In this document: piece after piece, positions 1 to 10,600 of the stretch | How the letters are laid out: each line of letters begins with the position of its first letter | Position numbering within the stretch: position 1 is the first letter of the stretch | Assembly: GCA_024500155.1 (NCBI GenBank) | Contig: CM044874.1 | Location: 40,618,384-40,682,383, forward strand | Source of the DNA: Chenopodium formosanum | Lineage: Eukaryota; Streptophyta; Magnoliopsida; Caryophyllales; Amaranthaceae | DNA length: 64,000 nucleotides | Reading direction: 5' to 3' | Notes under the pieces: generated by a model | Told to the model about the DNA's origin: nothing | Seen by the model: the letters and a program-made list of their open reading frames with translations, nothing else | Database searches by the model: none | Position numbers and translations under genes: made by a program

Positions 1-1148
1 CTTGAATCACTTGCCTGTAATGTACCTAAACAAGGAAGTCTAGCAGCATTGCTTAGAGGTACAACACTCATCATTTAGGATGAAGCTTCGATGGCAAAAA
101 AGGAAAAAATTGAGTCACTTGATGTGTTACTTAGAGATATTTATAATCCAAACTTATTATTTGGAAGTAAAATTGTTGTCTTTGGAGGAGATTTCAGACA
201 AGTTCTTCCTGTCGTTCCAAAGAGAACACAACGTGAAGCAGAGCTTGGCCAGTTCTTCTCTGTGGCCGCTGTTAATTAAATTTAGATTAACAGAAAACAT
301 TCGAGCTAGACTTTACCCAGCATATGCAGCCTTTTTACTGGCACTTGGGAACGGACAGTTGCAGGATACAGAAGATGCATTTGTGCAGTTGCCAACAGAA
401 ATTGTACAGCCTTATGATGCTGCTACACCTAAGGATATGCATTTAACTTCGGTTTTATTTCCAGAAATGGATATGCCTCCATTTAGTGCAGACATATTTA
501 CAACTAGAGTTATACTCACACCAATCAATGATGATGTGGATGTTATAAATACAATTTTGATGGACAAATTTCTAGGTGAAGCAGTTGCGTACAAGAGTTA
601 TGATTCAATGATCGATGATGATTATAACATCTATCCTACTGAATTTCTGAATAAGCTCTGTCCTGGTGGCATGAGCCCTCATGAACTCATATTGAAACCC
701 AATAGTCCAGTTATCCTGCTACGTAACATCTTACCATCATCCGGGCTTTGCAATGGAACGCGCCTAATATGTAAAAAAATTCCCAAATCTCATTGAATGT
801 GTTATTACTGTTGGGCATCATAAAGGACAACATGTATTGATAACAAGGATTAATCTAAGACCATCAGAGTCTTCAGATTATCCTTTTCAATTTCAAAGGA
901 AACAATTCCCTTTAAAGCTTAGCTTTGCGATGACCATCAACAAAGCTCAAGGGCAAACACTTAACAAAGTTGTTGTTCACCTACCAAGATCATGCTTCTC
1001 ACATGGTCAGCTGTATGTTGCCCTTTCCCGAGCTCGACAAGAAACTAATGTCAGTGTTATAACTGTCATAAATGCTGATGAGGCCAGTTTTTGTCATGTA
1101 AAAAATGTTGTTTCTTATGATATTTTACATATGGCAGGCATCATTTGA
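1..1148 (+). pseudogene. PIF1-like helicase, C-terminal half (Helitron Rep-Hel remnant)
   Basis: In its intact state this would be the ATP-dependent DNA helicase of a Helitron transposase, unwinding DNA during rolling-circle transposition. Visible motifs in order are a Walker B box DEAS (about 80-92), the motif FGGDFRQVLPVV (about 183-222), an arginine-containing R-x-T-E-N-I-R motif near 285-305, and the C-terminal motif TINKAQGQTL followed by YVALSRA (about 930-1035). Damage is clear. A TAG stop falls immediately before DEAS at 76-78, where the family usually has Trp. A frame change lies near 270 and another near 790. The N-terminal Walker A region and the Rep domain are outside the window. 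The assignment to a Helitron, rather than a cellular PIF1, rests on the RPA-like neighbour. Confidence 0.8.
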
Positions 1149-3405
1149 GCACGTCAGTAAGTGATACCTCTCTGTTCTTACAGATTATAGGTTACTGCTA
1201 ATTTGTAGACCCTTTAAAAACTAAGTATTCAGATAAGAAGCCTACTCCACCTAATCTTCTTTCATTGTGTATTTTGTTGTAGGTTAGCCTTTTTCTATAA
1301 TTTAAGGTATTCATTTTGAAAGATGGCATATTCTCCAAAGGTATGATGTTAGTAAGTCAAGGACCTTTTTCTGGAACTAATATTATGCTTTAAGGCCAGC
1401 CTCTATAGCATACTAATATTTCTTGTGATGCCTTTGGTGAATGCTATACAGTGGTCCAGGAATATTTGGCAGATCACAACATTACAAGACACCTAATTAT
1501 TCTATCTTTCAATTTAGTATCTATATGTATGGCTACCAGACAAATAGTAGCTCTGATCAGTTGCTGAGTTGTATCTATGGTGAAGAAAGAATCTACTGTG
1601 ATGATTTTAAGCTATGATTAGATGCACATATATGGATTTGATAGCACTTTTCATACAGTACTTGTGTTCTTTAGACAATAAAAGTAAATTCAGTAGCATT
1701 GTCATCAAACAATCATTCTCGTGTCATAAACAAATACGGTTTAACAAATAATTATTTGAATACAAAAAGTACTCCCAAGTAAACAAAAAAAAAAATAACA
1801 AAAGGAAAAACAGACAAAAGAGGAAAAATAAAAGGACATGTAGATAGAAAATCCAATAAGTAGAAGGAAAGAATTTTTTGGGTTTGATTGTATTTTAAAA
1901 AACAGTAGGCAATTTATCTAATCAGAGTACATGTGGTGGTAGAAAAAATGGGGAATGTTAAAAGAACATAGATAGCAAATCTAATAAGCACAAGTAAGTC
2001 AAGTAACATGGAAGAATTTCAGGAAAAAGGTATGGTCCAAAAAATATACATACAAGCAAAACAAATAAAAAATAGAACATGTACAAGCAATGAGATCTAA
2101 TTCTTTACTTGGGATACATGTGACAGGAACAGTATGTAAGTGATGGAGTATATACATGATAAAAATAATAAAATTCTCACAAATCATGAGATTTAGTTTA
2201 GCTAAAATTATATATATGGTAAAAGATACACAAATAGATATGGAAATTTATATTTAAGTTTTTTTCAAGTACATGCTACATATCTATAGAATATAGAATA
2301 ACCTATTTTAGGAGTTAAGCAACTGATTTTATGCAAAAAAAATACAGCAAAACACTGTTATAGAAAACAGTAAGTTTGAATTCTTGCTTCTTCCTTTGAT
2401 TTTTTTTTAAGATCAAATGTACTATAAAAGGACTAGGCTTTGTTGTTCCACATCAAATTAACTATCTTAGCAGTACATTACAACAAGAAAACTCAACAAA
2501 AAAAGATAGAAAAAAGCCACGCACACACAAAAACGACTTGATATCCTTCAGCATCAGCATTAAATCCTCTCGTTGTTGACAGGTAAGATCAGCCTCTATT
2601 CTGCTTCAATTTATTATCTTTGTTAAGAATTAAAATTAGTTTTATGAAAATTATGATTAGCTGAACATCTATCTATAGATTCCATATATGCTATTATTTA
2701 TTGTGTAACAGACTCTAACTGTTATGTGTGTAGGAACAAAAGTCATTATTTTTTTGTAGTATTACTTATTAATAAGACATAGTATGCTTACTGTGATGTT
2801 AGCATAATTTAGTTCACATGATTAGGTTTATAAAATGCTGAATTTATAAAGTTAGCTGTTAATTATTAATGGATATAAATTGAACAGTTCATAATTATTT
2901 AGTATGCTAGGGCTTATAGACTAATCAATATTTATAAGATAAAATGCTACTGTGGAAATTACATGTTAGTTCTGTAAATTTCTACACAAGTAGACAAATG
3001 AGTATTTTTTAGATAATAGATACACAAGTATGCATAAATTGCTAATCATGTTTCATATATAATGTGCTTGGCTTATAATTCTGTGCTTTTAAGTATAATA
3101 AAATATGTTAGCACATTTCTTGCTTCCAATGTCACAGAATTCATACTGTACCTAATCTTAGCGCTTTATGTCCATCTACTTATACTCTTTCTTATATACA
3201 AGTTTATACAAGATGTAACTTCTGTAAAATCGGTGCTAAAAATAAGAGAATGTTCAGCTAATAGGATGTTTTAAAAAGAAAACATGTATATGTGCATAGA
3301 TGTGCAAAGGTTGTTCATGGTATATCACCTGATAATCTATCATGATCTATACATGAAATAAAAACTTATTTAATTTTTTTATTCTGTTTTGTAGAAAATC
3401 TTGTT
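1149..3405. other. A/T-rich spacer between Helitron helicase and RPA remnants
   Basis: I find no convincing gene here. The stretch is A/T-rich with several homopolymer runs. The few open frames are short, lack codon bias and match nothing I recognise. It probably contains the untranslated ends of the two Helitron genes and the promoter of the RPA-like gene. Confidence 0.5.
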
Positions 3406-5984
3406 ATGGCACCACAACGAAAATTTCTCGATGAGCTCGATACATCGGGCAAATCATACAAGGTTAAGGTGAATATTGCAGAAAAGGGTAGAAAGCAAGA
3501 ATCTAAGAAGAAAATATTGTACCAGTATATTATCTTACAGGATGACAAGGTATAGTTTATACATGCCATATACAAACATACATTCAACCTATAACAGATC
3601 ATTGTACATGACCATGTAATGGAATATTCTTGTGCTTTTATTTTTCCAGAAAAATTGCATGAAGATGACATTATTTGGTGATCAAATTGATGCATATAAA
3701 GATGTTATCTTGTTTATAGGAAACTAAGATATTGTTAATGCCTTGATAAGGCCACTACATGTACAGTATAGAGCTAGAGAATCAGATCTGCCATTTTAGA
3801 TGACAATAGGCAGCATGACTCTCATCTAGTCTTTGGATCTTGAAGGAGAACAAGTTTTTCCTAAGTATCAATCTCTTGCTTCTATTCCAAGAGTTTCTAC
3901 TGATGATGTCCGACATGGTAAAAAAATACTTAGACTAATGCTTGTAATTTTTAATTAAAAAAATTCAGTCCATTACATGCAATTTACTCACACATTCTCT
4001 TCTTTGGTAGATATACTTGTTATTGTGCTCTATGTTGCAAATGAACCGCGGAAAATTGTCACAACACTGAAAAAAGAATGAGTTGTTTGCTACTTGATGG
4101 TGATAGATCACAGGTACTTGCACACATACCTTAAATGACTTACCTGTTATTATAGCATTACCATAACTACAGTGATTACATTCTTCCTTATGCATCTACT
4201 TTCAGTACTGATTCACCAGTCAAAGTGTGTACCTGGAATGATTTATTTGGAAGGCAACGTAAGGCTCATGTCTCTGACGGTGAAAATTTTAAAGTAATCG
4301 GCATCACAGCTTTGCGTCCTATCACTCGCAAAGGTACATCAGAAAACTATCTAATAAGTCTATACTTATCCTCACTATTCCCTTGATTATCAATTGCATT
4401 ATAACAGTATTTATCTTTGTAAAATCACAGGCTTTCAGCTTGAATCATCTATGTCTATTGTCATAATTGAATCTCTTGAAGGTGAAAAGGCTGCTGCCTT
4501 AACTTAATGGTATGCTAATCAACAGTTACTTTAAACATAAATTAATTGCTTCTAGTTTTAAGCTCTTTAAAATTAATCATGAATGCATTTGTGATTGACA
4601 GGGAAAGAAAGCATCGCAGTGTTCTGATTGAGCATCAGCTTAGAGTTACCGCTGCTTAGAATCCACCTGCAGAAAGAATTTTAACAACAATATCCTACAT
4701 CAAAGCCAAAAAGATACACTTATATGGTATAGTATGCATATGTAGCTATTGTAGAATTCTCTTTTACTTTCATTGATATCAATAGAATAGTTCTTGATTA
4801 TATGATTTTTAGGTTAACATATCTAGAATCAAGATCATGCTGACATTTATATTGGCAATGCAGGCAGCAAAAACGCTTCCACAAGAGATTTATTGGCTCA
4901 GAGTTATAGCATCTGATATTCAGTATGACCGGCTTAGAGCATATATAGGATGTTCCTACTGTGGAAAGCGAACACAACTACCACTTGGAACAGTCTATGC
5001 TTGTATAGCTTGTGAGAGGAATAAAGTGTCTGCTATTTACCGGCAAAAACCGTCTATGGATAACATTACATAGCAAAAACAATATGTTACTTATCACAAT
5101 TGAAAACAAACACTAATTTTTCAATTTATGCAGAGCCACTATTACTTTTACTGCTTCAGATGGAACAGGATCTCTTCAACTTACTGCATTTACTGAAAAT
5201 TCTATTCCACTACTTGGCATGTCAGCCGAGGATATTTATCACATGAAAGCAATGGTAAATAGTCCAAAGTTTACATTTGATAATAACAGATACCATTCTT
5301 CTTTAATTTATCAAAATACTTACTGTAAAATTAATCTAAGATCTATCTATATTTCAGGATGATACTACTAAGTTTGGCCCGATAGATTCTAAGCTGCGCA
5401 GTACATACTTCTTACTCAAGATTGGCCCTACAACTTCTTTGGAACAGAATAACGTTCTACAATGGGGTATAAAATGTGAGGAGATGGTGTCAAAGATGCA
5501 CCAAAAATAGCTGACACTGAACATGATAAACCTGAAAAAGGCAATGCATCTGCAGCCACGGATAGCCAGAGCCTGAGCAATACCATCAAAAAAGAAACAG
5601 TTGAAGCATATGACCTATCAGTCTTCAGCCAGGAAGAGGAAGATGCTTGCATTTTGGCAGAGGCAATGGCTGCAAAAGGAAACTAGCCCAATCAACTACA
5701 AGATATTTTGGATCAAAGAGGAAAAGATTGAATGTTGATGCTGTTTTAGAACCGCTACACCAAAAAAAGACGTTATTGAGCCTAAAGTGCAGTCAGCAAT
5801 CAAGGTTGCACATGTCATAAAGGAGAAGGAAAAAAATCCAACTTATCAATCAGCAGCTAAGGGCAAGGGTGTTGCCTTTGACACATACATTGTTTCTACT
5901 GAAAAAAATCAAGCTATTAAGCAGGAGAAGGAAAGAAAACGAAGAGCACTTGTGTTTCAGGAAGATGACTCGGATGACCTTTGA
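3406..5984 (+). pseudogene. RPA70-like single-stranded DNA-binding protein gene (Helitron-borne), decayed
   Basis: Replication protein A large-subunit homologues bind single-stranded DNA through OB folds, and plant Helitrons often carry one. A first exon starts at ATG 3406 and ends at 3549 before a GT donor. The next begins at 3650 after a ttttccag acceptor, and both are in phase 0. Later coding blocks lie at about 4206-4334, 4434-4506, 4600-4728, 4861-5073, 5133-5252, 5358-5509 and 5787-5984. The block at 4861-5073 has two CxxC pairs (CSYC and CIAC), as in the zinc ribbon of the RPA70 C-terminal domain. The block at 5133 resembles an OB-fold strand with TASDGTGSLQLTAF. In-frame stops at about 3725, 3797 and 3828, and more after 4080, show that it is dead. 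The last ORF ends in a charged acidic tail at 5984. Confidence 0.72.
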
Positions 5985-6274
5985 AGAAGAAAATGGAGAC
6001 TTATGACAGATTAGTTGTTGATGAGTGGCATTTATGCCACTCTTTTATCCTTTTTCTCTAAGGATTCTCCCCTTGTTTGCACTTGTTTGGCCCTCTTTCT
6101 AAGCATTTTTACTTAGTTTTGCTTTCTCTTTTCTTTCTCCTTTATCCTCCCTTTTCTTAGTCTTCCCGCTTTGTTCTTACTGTGCTTTTCATGCTTATGC
6201 TTTGTAGGAACCATCGAGATTTTCAAGAGGAGGAAGCTAAGCTCAAAGGAGGCTAGAGGAAGCATGATTCAGAA

Positions 6275-6515
6275 GAGGTTCGGCCGAACCTCCTGATGGT
6301 GTGGCCGAACCAAGGTGTGGCCGAACCTGCTCAGTGGTTCGGCCGAACTTCGAGGCAGGGGCAAGATGAAAATTGGCAGTTTTGCAGGAGTGGGCGAACC
6401 GCAGGAGTTCGACCAGACCAGGATCAGGGAGGTTCGACCGAACCTACCCATGGTGCGGCCGAACCTACCCTGTAGTCCGGCCGAACCTTCCCATTTGTTC
6501 GGTCGGACCTCTCCT
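6275..6515. promoter_or_regulatory. Array of CpG-rich palindromes upstream of the element 1 TATA box
   Basis: The first unit is a perfect 18-bp palindrome, GAGGTTCGGCCGAACCTC (6275-6292). About eight further full or degenerate units follow. One is GTTCGGCCGAAC at 6337-6348, and others have GTTCGACCGAAC or a missing arm, down to about 6515. The array ends roughly 25 bp before the TATA box, the position of an LTR U3 enhancer. The identical word recurs in the internal spacer at 13757-14210. A regulatory role is inference. Confidence 0.6.
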
Positions 6516-6539
6516 TTTGTCAGCTGACTCTGTACGGAC

Positions 6540-6546
6540 TATATAA
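6540..6546 (+). promoter_or_regulatory. TATA box of the element 1 5' LTR
   Basis: TATATAA lies immediately downstream of the palindrome array and within the LTR, as expected for the retrotransposon promoter. Transcription would start some 30 bp further on. The 3' LTR has the same box at 19664-19670. Confidence 0.6.
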
Positions 6547-7494
6547 GCCCCTTTTTTAGAACGTTTTGGGGGATTAACTTAGTTTTAATTTTCAACATTT
6601 TTAGCTTAATCTAGAGAGAGAAACTTCATTAGTAGAGAGAGAAAGTGTGGATTTCTATTGATGAACTTGGATATTGAAGAAGGAGCTTGATTGAACCTTT
6701 GTAAATCTTCATCTTCAATGAATGAGCAATCTCTTACTCTCTCTCTTTACTTTTGTATCTAGTTTTGTTTGCTTATTTTGATTTTCCTTCTTTGCTTATT
6801 GATCATGTTGATGCTTATTGATTTGATGATTGAAATTGTCTTCAATATGATTTGTGAGTAGTCACCTAGCCAAGGGTGTGGGGATGGTGTAGTTGTTAAT
6901 TGATTCATGCTTATGATGTTGGGGGTTATGTTAATGGTGATTAAAGTCTTTGTATGCTTGATATTCTTTGGTCTTTCTTGCAAGTGCACATTGTTAGTTG
7001 ATCAAAGATGAGTCTTTACTAACAAGTAACGGAAGTTGACTTAGTTGAGATTCATTACTATCGATAATTCTTTGTTTGCACCTTCTAATATATGGTTCTA
7101 ATGTGGAAGCATAGAGACCATGTTAGGAGAAATCGATTAACCCCGGAAGGCGGTCAGATCGAGCTTTATTTCGATATTCTTGCATGCTTAGTTTACCATT
7201 GCTTTGCTTTTGTGTCATTGCATGATCAAGTGACATCTACATCTACCCACTTCCCTTGGTGTTTAGTTATATTGGTCTTTAATCATTCTTAATCCTTAGT
7301 TTAATCTCTTAGTTATTCATACTTCTTGTCCCGAGATAGCTTAAAGTCTTAAGTAGTGAATGCGGTGTTTATGCATGTCTCCCTGTGGTTCGACCCCTCT
7401 ATTTACCCTATACACGTATTAGGTTGGTAGAGCGTTATAAATTAATTTGACTTAGGTGTAGTCGCTCAACGACACGATTATTCCCTTGTCAAAT

Positions 7495-7512
7495 TGGCGC
7501 CGCTGCCGGGGA
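7495..7512 (+). other. Element 1 primer binding site (tRNA-Asp type)
   Basis: TGGCGCCGCTGCCGGGGA starts 3 nt after the LTR end. It complements the 3' end of plant tRNA-Asp, with one difference (C at 7504 where the usual complement has T). This priming choice is characteristic of Athila-group elements. Confidence 0.85.
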
Positions 7513-7623
7513 GACGGTTTCCATTGCTATTTCATTGCTTGTTTAAGACTATCTCACCTTTATTTGTTAGTGTTCGCTACTTTTGTTACTTGTCAGTGCT
7601 TACGTTCTTCTTAGCTTTGTTGT

Positions 7624-10600
7624 ATGAACAGAGGACGAACCCGCTCAAGATCTTTAATTCCCATCGATCCAGAGCTAGAGAGGTCTTTGTCCCTACTTCG
7701 AAGAGAAGCAAGAGCAAGGAGTAGAAATTCCCGCACTCTAACGAGAGGAGTAAGAGAATTAGAAGATACTCCACCCTCTTCACCCTCAAGTGAAGAATTA
7801 GATAGCCCTAAATCATCTTCGAATTCAGAAATCAACCCTTTCTCAGCCTATAAGTTTGAAAGTAAAGAAGGTTCTAAAATGGGAGAGAATATGCCTTTGA
7901 GTCGTCTCGGGGCCCCCGAAGCTTTTAGAGCGCAAAGTGGGATCCTAACTCCTACTACTCAAGCCAACAATTTCGAGATCAAGCCTAATTTGATTGCCTT
8001 GATTGAGAGGAAACAATTCTCGGGTGGAAAGTTTGAGAGTCCTCATGAGCACCTAAAAGAGTTTGAGAAATATTGTGACACAATAAAGGCCAATGGAGTG
8101 ACTCAAGAATATATTCGCCTCAAAATGTTTCCATTTTCGCTAATTGGGAGAGGTCTAGAATGGCTAGAGAAGGAGGTGCCCCCTAATTCTCTCACGACAT
8201 GGGACCAAGTGACTACGGCTTTCTTGAGAAGGTTTTATAACCATAGGAAGACCGCCGAGGCTCGGTCTTTGATTCAAGGTTTTCGCCAAAAGAGTGGTGA
8301 GTCTCTGAGTGCGGCATGGGAACGATACAAAGAGCTTCAACGTCAATGCCCACACCATGGGATACCCAAGTATCAACTCATTCACACTTTCTATGGAGGT
8401 CTCACACCTCAAGGAAGAACAAGCCTAGACGCCGCAGCCGGTGGTCCAATTATGAACAAAGGAGAGCATGAAGTGGAGTGTATTATAGAGGAAGCCGCAA
8501 AGCACTATGATGATTGGTACGAAGGAGAAAGGGATGCTACTTCTAGCAAGGGCGTTTATGCATTGGAGCAAGCCAACGCAATCAACAACCTTTCTACCCA
8601 AATCTCCAAAATGACCAAGAAAATGGATGAATTGATGAAAGAAAGGCCCAACCCTCATGGTAATATCTCCCCTTCAACCAAGGGAGGCAATGGTATGGAT
8701 ACTTCCTCCCCCTCTTCTTACAATACAATGCCCCAAGGGTGCATGTTTTGTTCTAATTGTGAAACCTATGATCATGATACCTCTCAATGTGTCTATGCTT
8801 GTGAAGTTCAACCCCCTTCCCATGAACATGATAGTAATATGGAAAATGTCAATGCTATGAATTTTGCTCCTAGAATGGGAAATGTAGGAAACTTAAGGCC
8901 AAACTCCAATCAAATGGGGAATTGGAATCAAGGTGGAAACCGTGGTTGGAACCAAAATGGTGGTGGTTATGATAACCAATACCATGGTGGGGGAGGCCCT
9001 TCCAATTTCAATGGAAGGAGCTACTCTAACCAAAGAGGATATGGTAATCAAAACCAACAACCTAATTCCCGATACCATGACCATCAAAATCAAAATTTTG
9101 GTGACCACGGTAACATGGGAAATAATCAACAAGGTATTGTTCCTAACCAAGGCACGGGAGGCAATAGGGGCCAATTTGTTCCTAACTATGCCCAAACTAA
9201 TAGGGCCCCGGGTTTCCATCAACCCCAACTTCCTCCACCTCAACAACCTCTTCAAATTGAAGCTCCTCCAATAGATCCCGTGATGGCTAAATTAGATGCT
9301 CTTTTAAAAATGCGTGAGGAGGATCAAAAGAAACATGAAGAGGCTCAAAAACGAACCAATGCTCACATGAAAATGCTTGAGACTCAAATTGCTCAACTTG
9401 CATCTAATTCATCCCCTTCTTCTTCTTCTCCTTCTTCTTCTCACATCCCAAGTCAAGGAGTCAACCCAAAACCTTTGTATGCCATGACAACAAGGAGTGG
9501 GAAAGTAGTAGGGAGTGACCCTTTAATTGAGGAAGAACCCCAAGAAGAGGCGGAGTTAGAGAATGAGGGTGAAAAACCCAATGAGCCATTGAGTGTTGAA
9601 AAAGAAAAACATGTTGAGGTGCTCAAGGAAAAAGAAGCCACCCCCTTGCCCCTAAATCGCCAACCTAGAGAGGAGAAGCTACCCTTTCCACAACGATTTG
9701 TGAGAGCTAAACTTGATGCCCAATTTGGGAAGTTTTTGGAAGTCATTAAGAATTTGCATATCTCCGTCCCTTTTGTTGATGCTATGAAGCAAATGCCCCA
9801 CTATTCCAAATTTTTGAAAGATCTTTTGAGTGGAAGAAGGGAGTGTGAGACGGTGAGTTTAACCGCCAATTGTAGTGCAATTCTTTCCAACAAACTACCT
9901 ACCAAATTGAAAGATCCGGGTAACTTTTCCATCCCTTGCTCTATCAATGGCATTGAATTTGATAAAGCCTTGTGTGATTTAGGAGCAAGTGTGAGTCTCA
10001 TGCCTTATTCCGTCTACCAAAAGCTTAGTGTAGGAACCCTCTCTCCCACTAACATTACTCTCCAACTAGCGGACCGTTCCGTTAAGTTCCCCATGGGCAA
10101 AGTTGAGGACATTCCCCTTAGGGTAGGAAAGTTCACATTCCCCGTGGATTTCTATGTGCTAGAAATGGATGAGGATGAGAGGATTCCTATAATTTTGGGT
10201 AGGCCATTTCTAGCCACTTCTAGAGCTATCATCGATGTGAAGGAGGGGAAGATATCCTTGAAAATTGACAATGATTCTATTGAGTTTGATTTGAACAATG
10301 TCATGCAACAACCCTCCTCAAGTGGTGAATGCTTTAGGGTAGATATTCTTGATACGGTTCTTGATGAATTTTCTCGCTCTCACTTGCATGCCTCTAATGA
10401 TCCCCTTGAAAGTGTGTTGTTGAATGAATCAAAGATAGGTACTCACAAAGAAGACATACAATTCTATGAGGACTTGCTTGAGGAAAGCAAGGAGTGCAAA
10501 GGCGCGAGCATGGAAGAAGAGGCTCCTTACATTCACGACCTCTTTCAAGTTGAAGAAAGAGAAGAGAGTCCCAATGGTAAGGGAGCACCAAAGGTAGACT

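Larger units (their letters stand above)
1..6018 (+). mobile_element. Helitron remnant, 3' part, entering from the left edge
   Basis: The segment holds a PIF1-type helicase remnant followed on the same strand by an RPA70-like gene remnant. That pairing is typical of plant autonomous Helitrons, where the helicase is the C-terminal half of the Rep-Hel protein. The Rep (HUH) half and the 5' TC terminus lie outside the window. The element is interrupted at 6018 by an Athila-like retrotransposon, and its sequence resumes at 20616 after the duplicated GTTGT. I could not locate the 3' CTRR end with its hairpin, so the right limit of the Helitron is unknown. Both genes carry nonsense codons and frameshifts, so this copy cannot move by itself. 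Confidence 0.7.
6019..7491 (+). repeat. Element 1 5' LTR
   Basis: This is the direct-repeat partner of 19143-20615, of equal length (1473 bp), with TG...CA ends. It contains a palindrome array (6275-6515), a TATA box just downstream, and then a long transcribed R/U5-like stretch. Mismatches with the 3' copy are visible at about 6074, 6374, 6592, 7159 and 7209. Short ORFs within it have no coding support. Confidence 0.95.

Noticed and set aside
6269..7292. Short ORFs inside the LTRs of element 1 (and their copies at 19393-20416)
   Set aside because: They are identical in both LTRs, short, built on the palindrome repeats and without recognisable domains. They are treated as non-coding.
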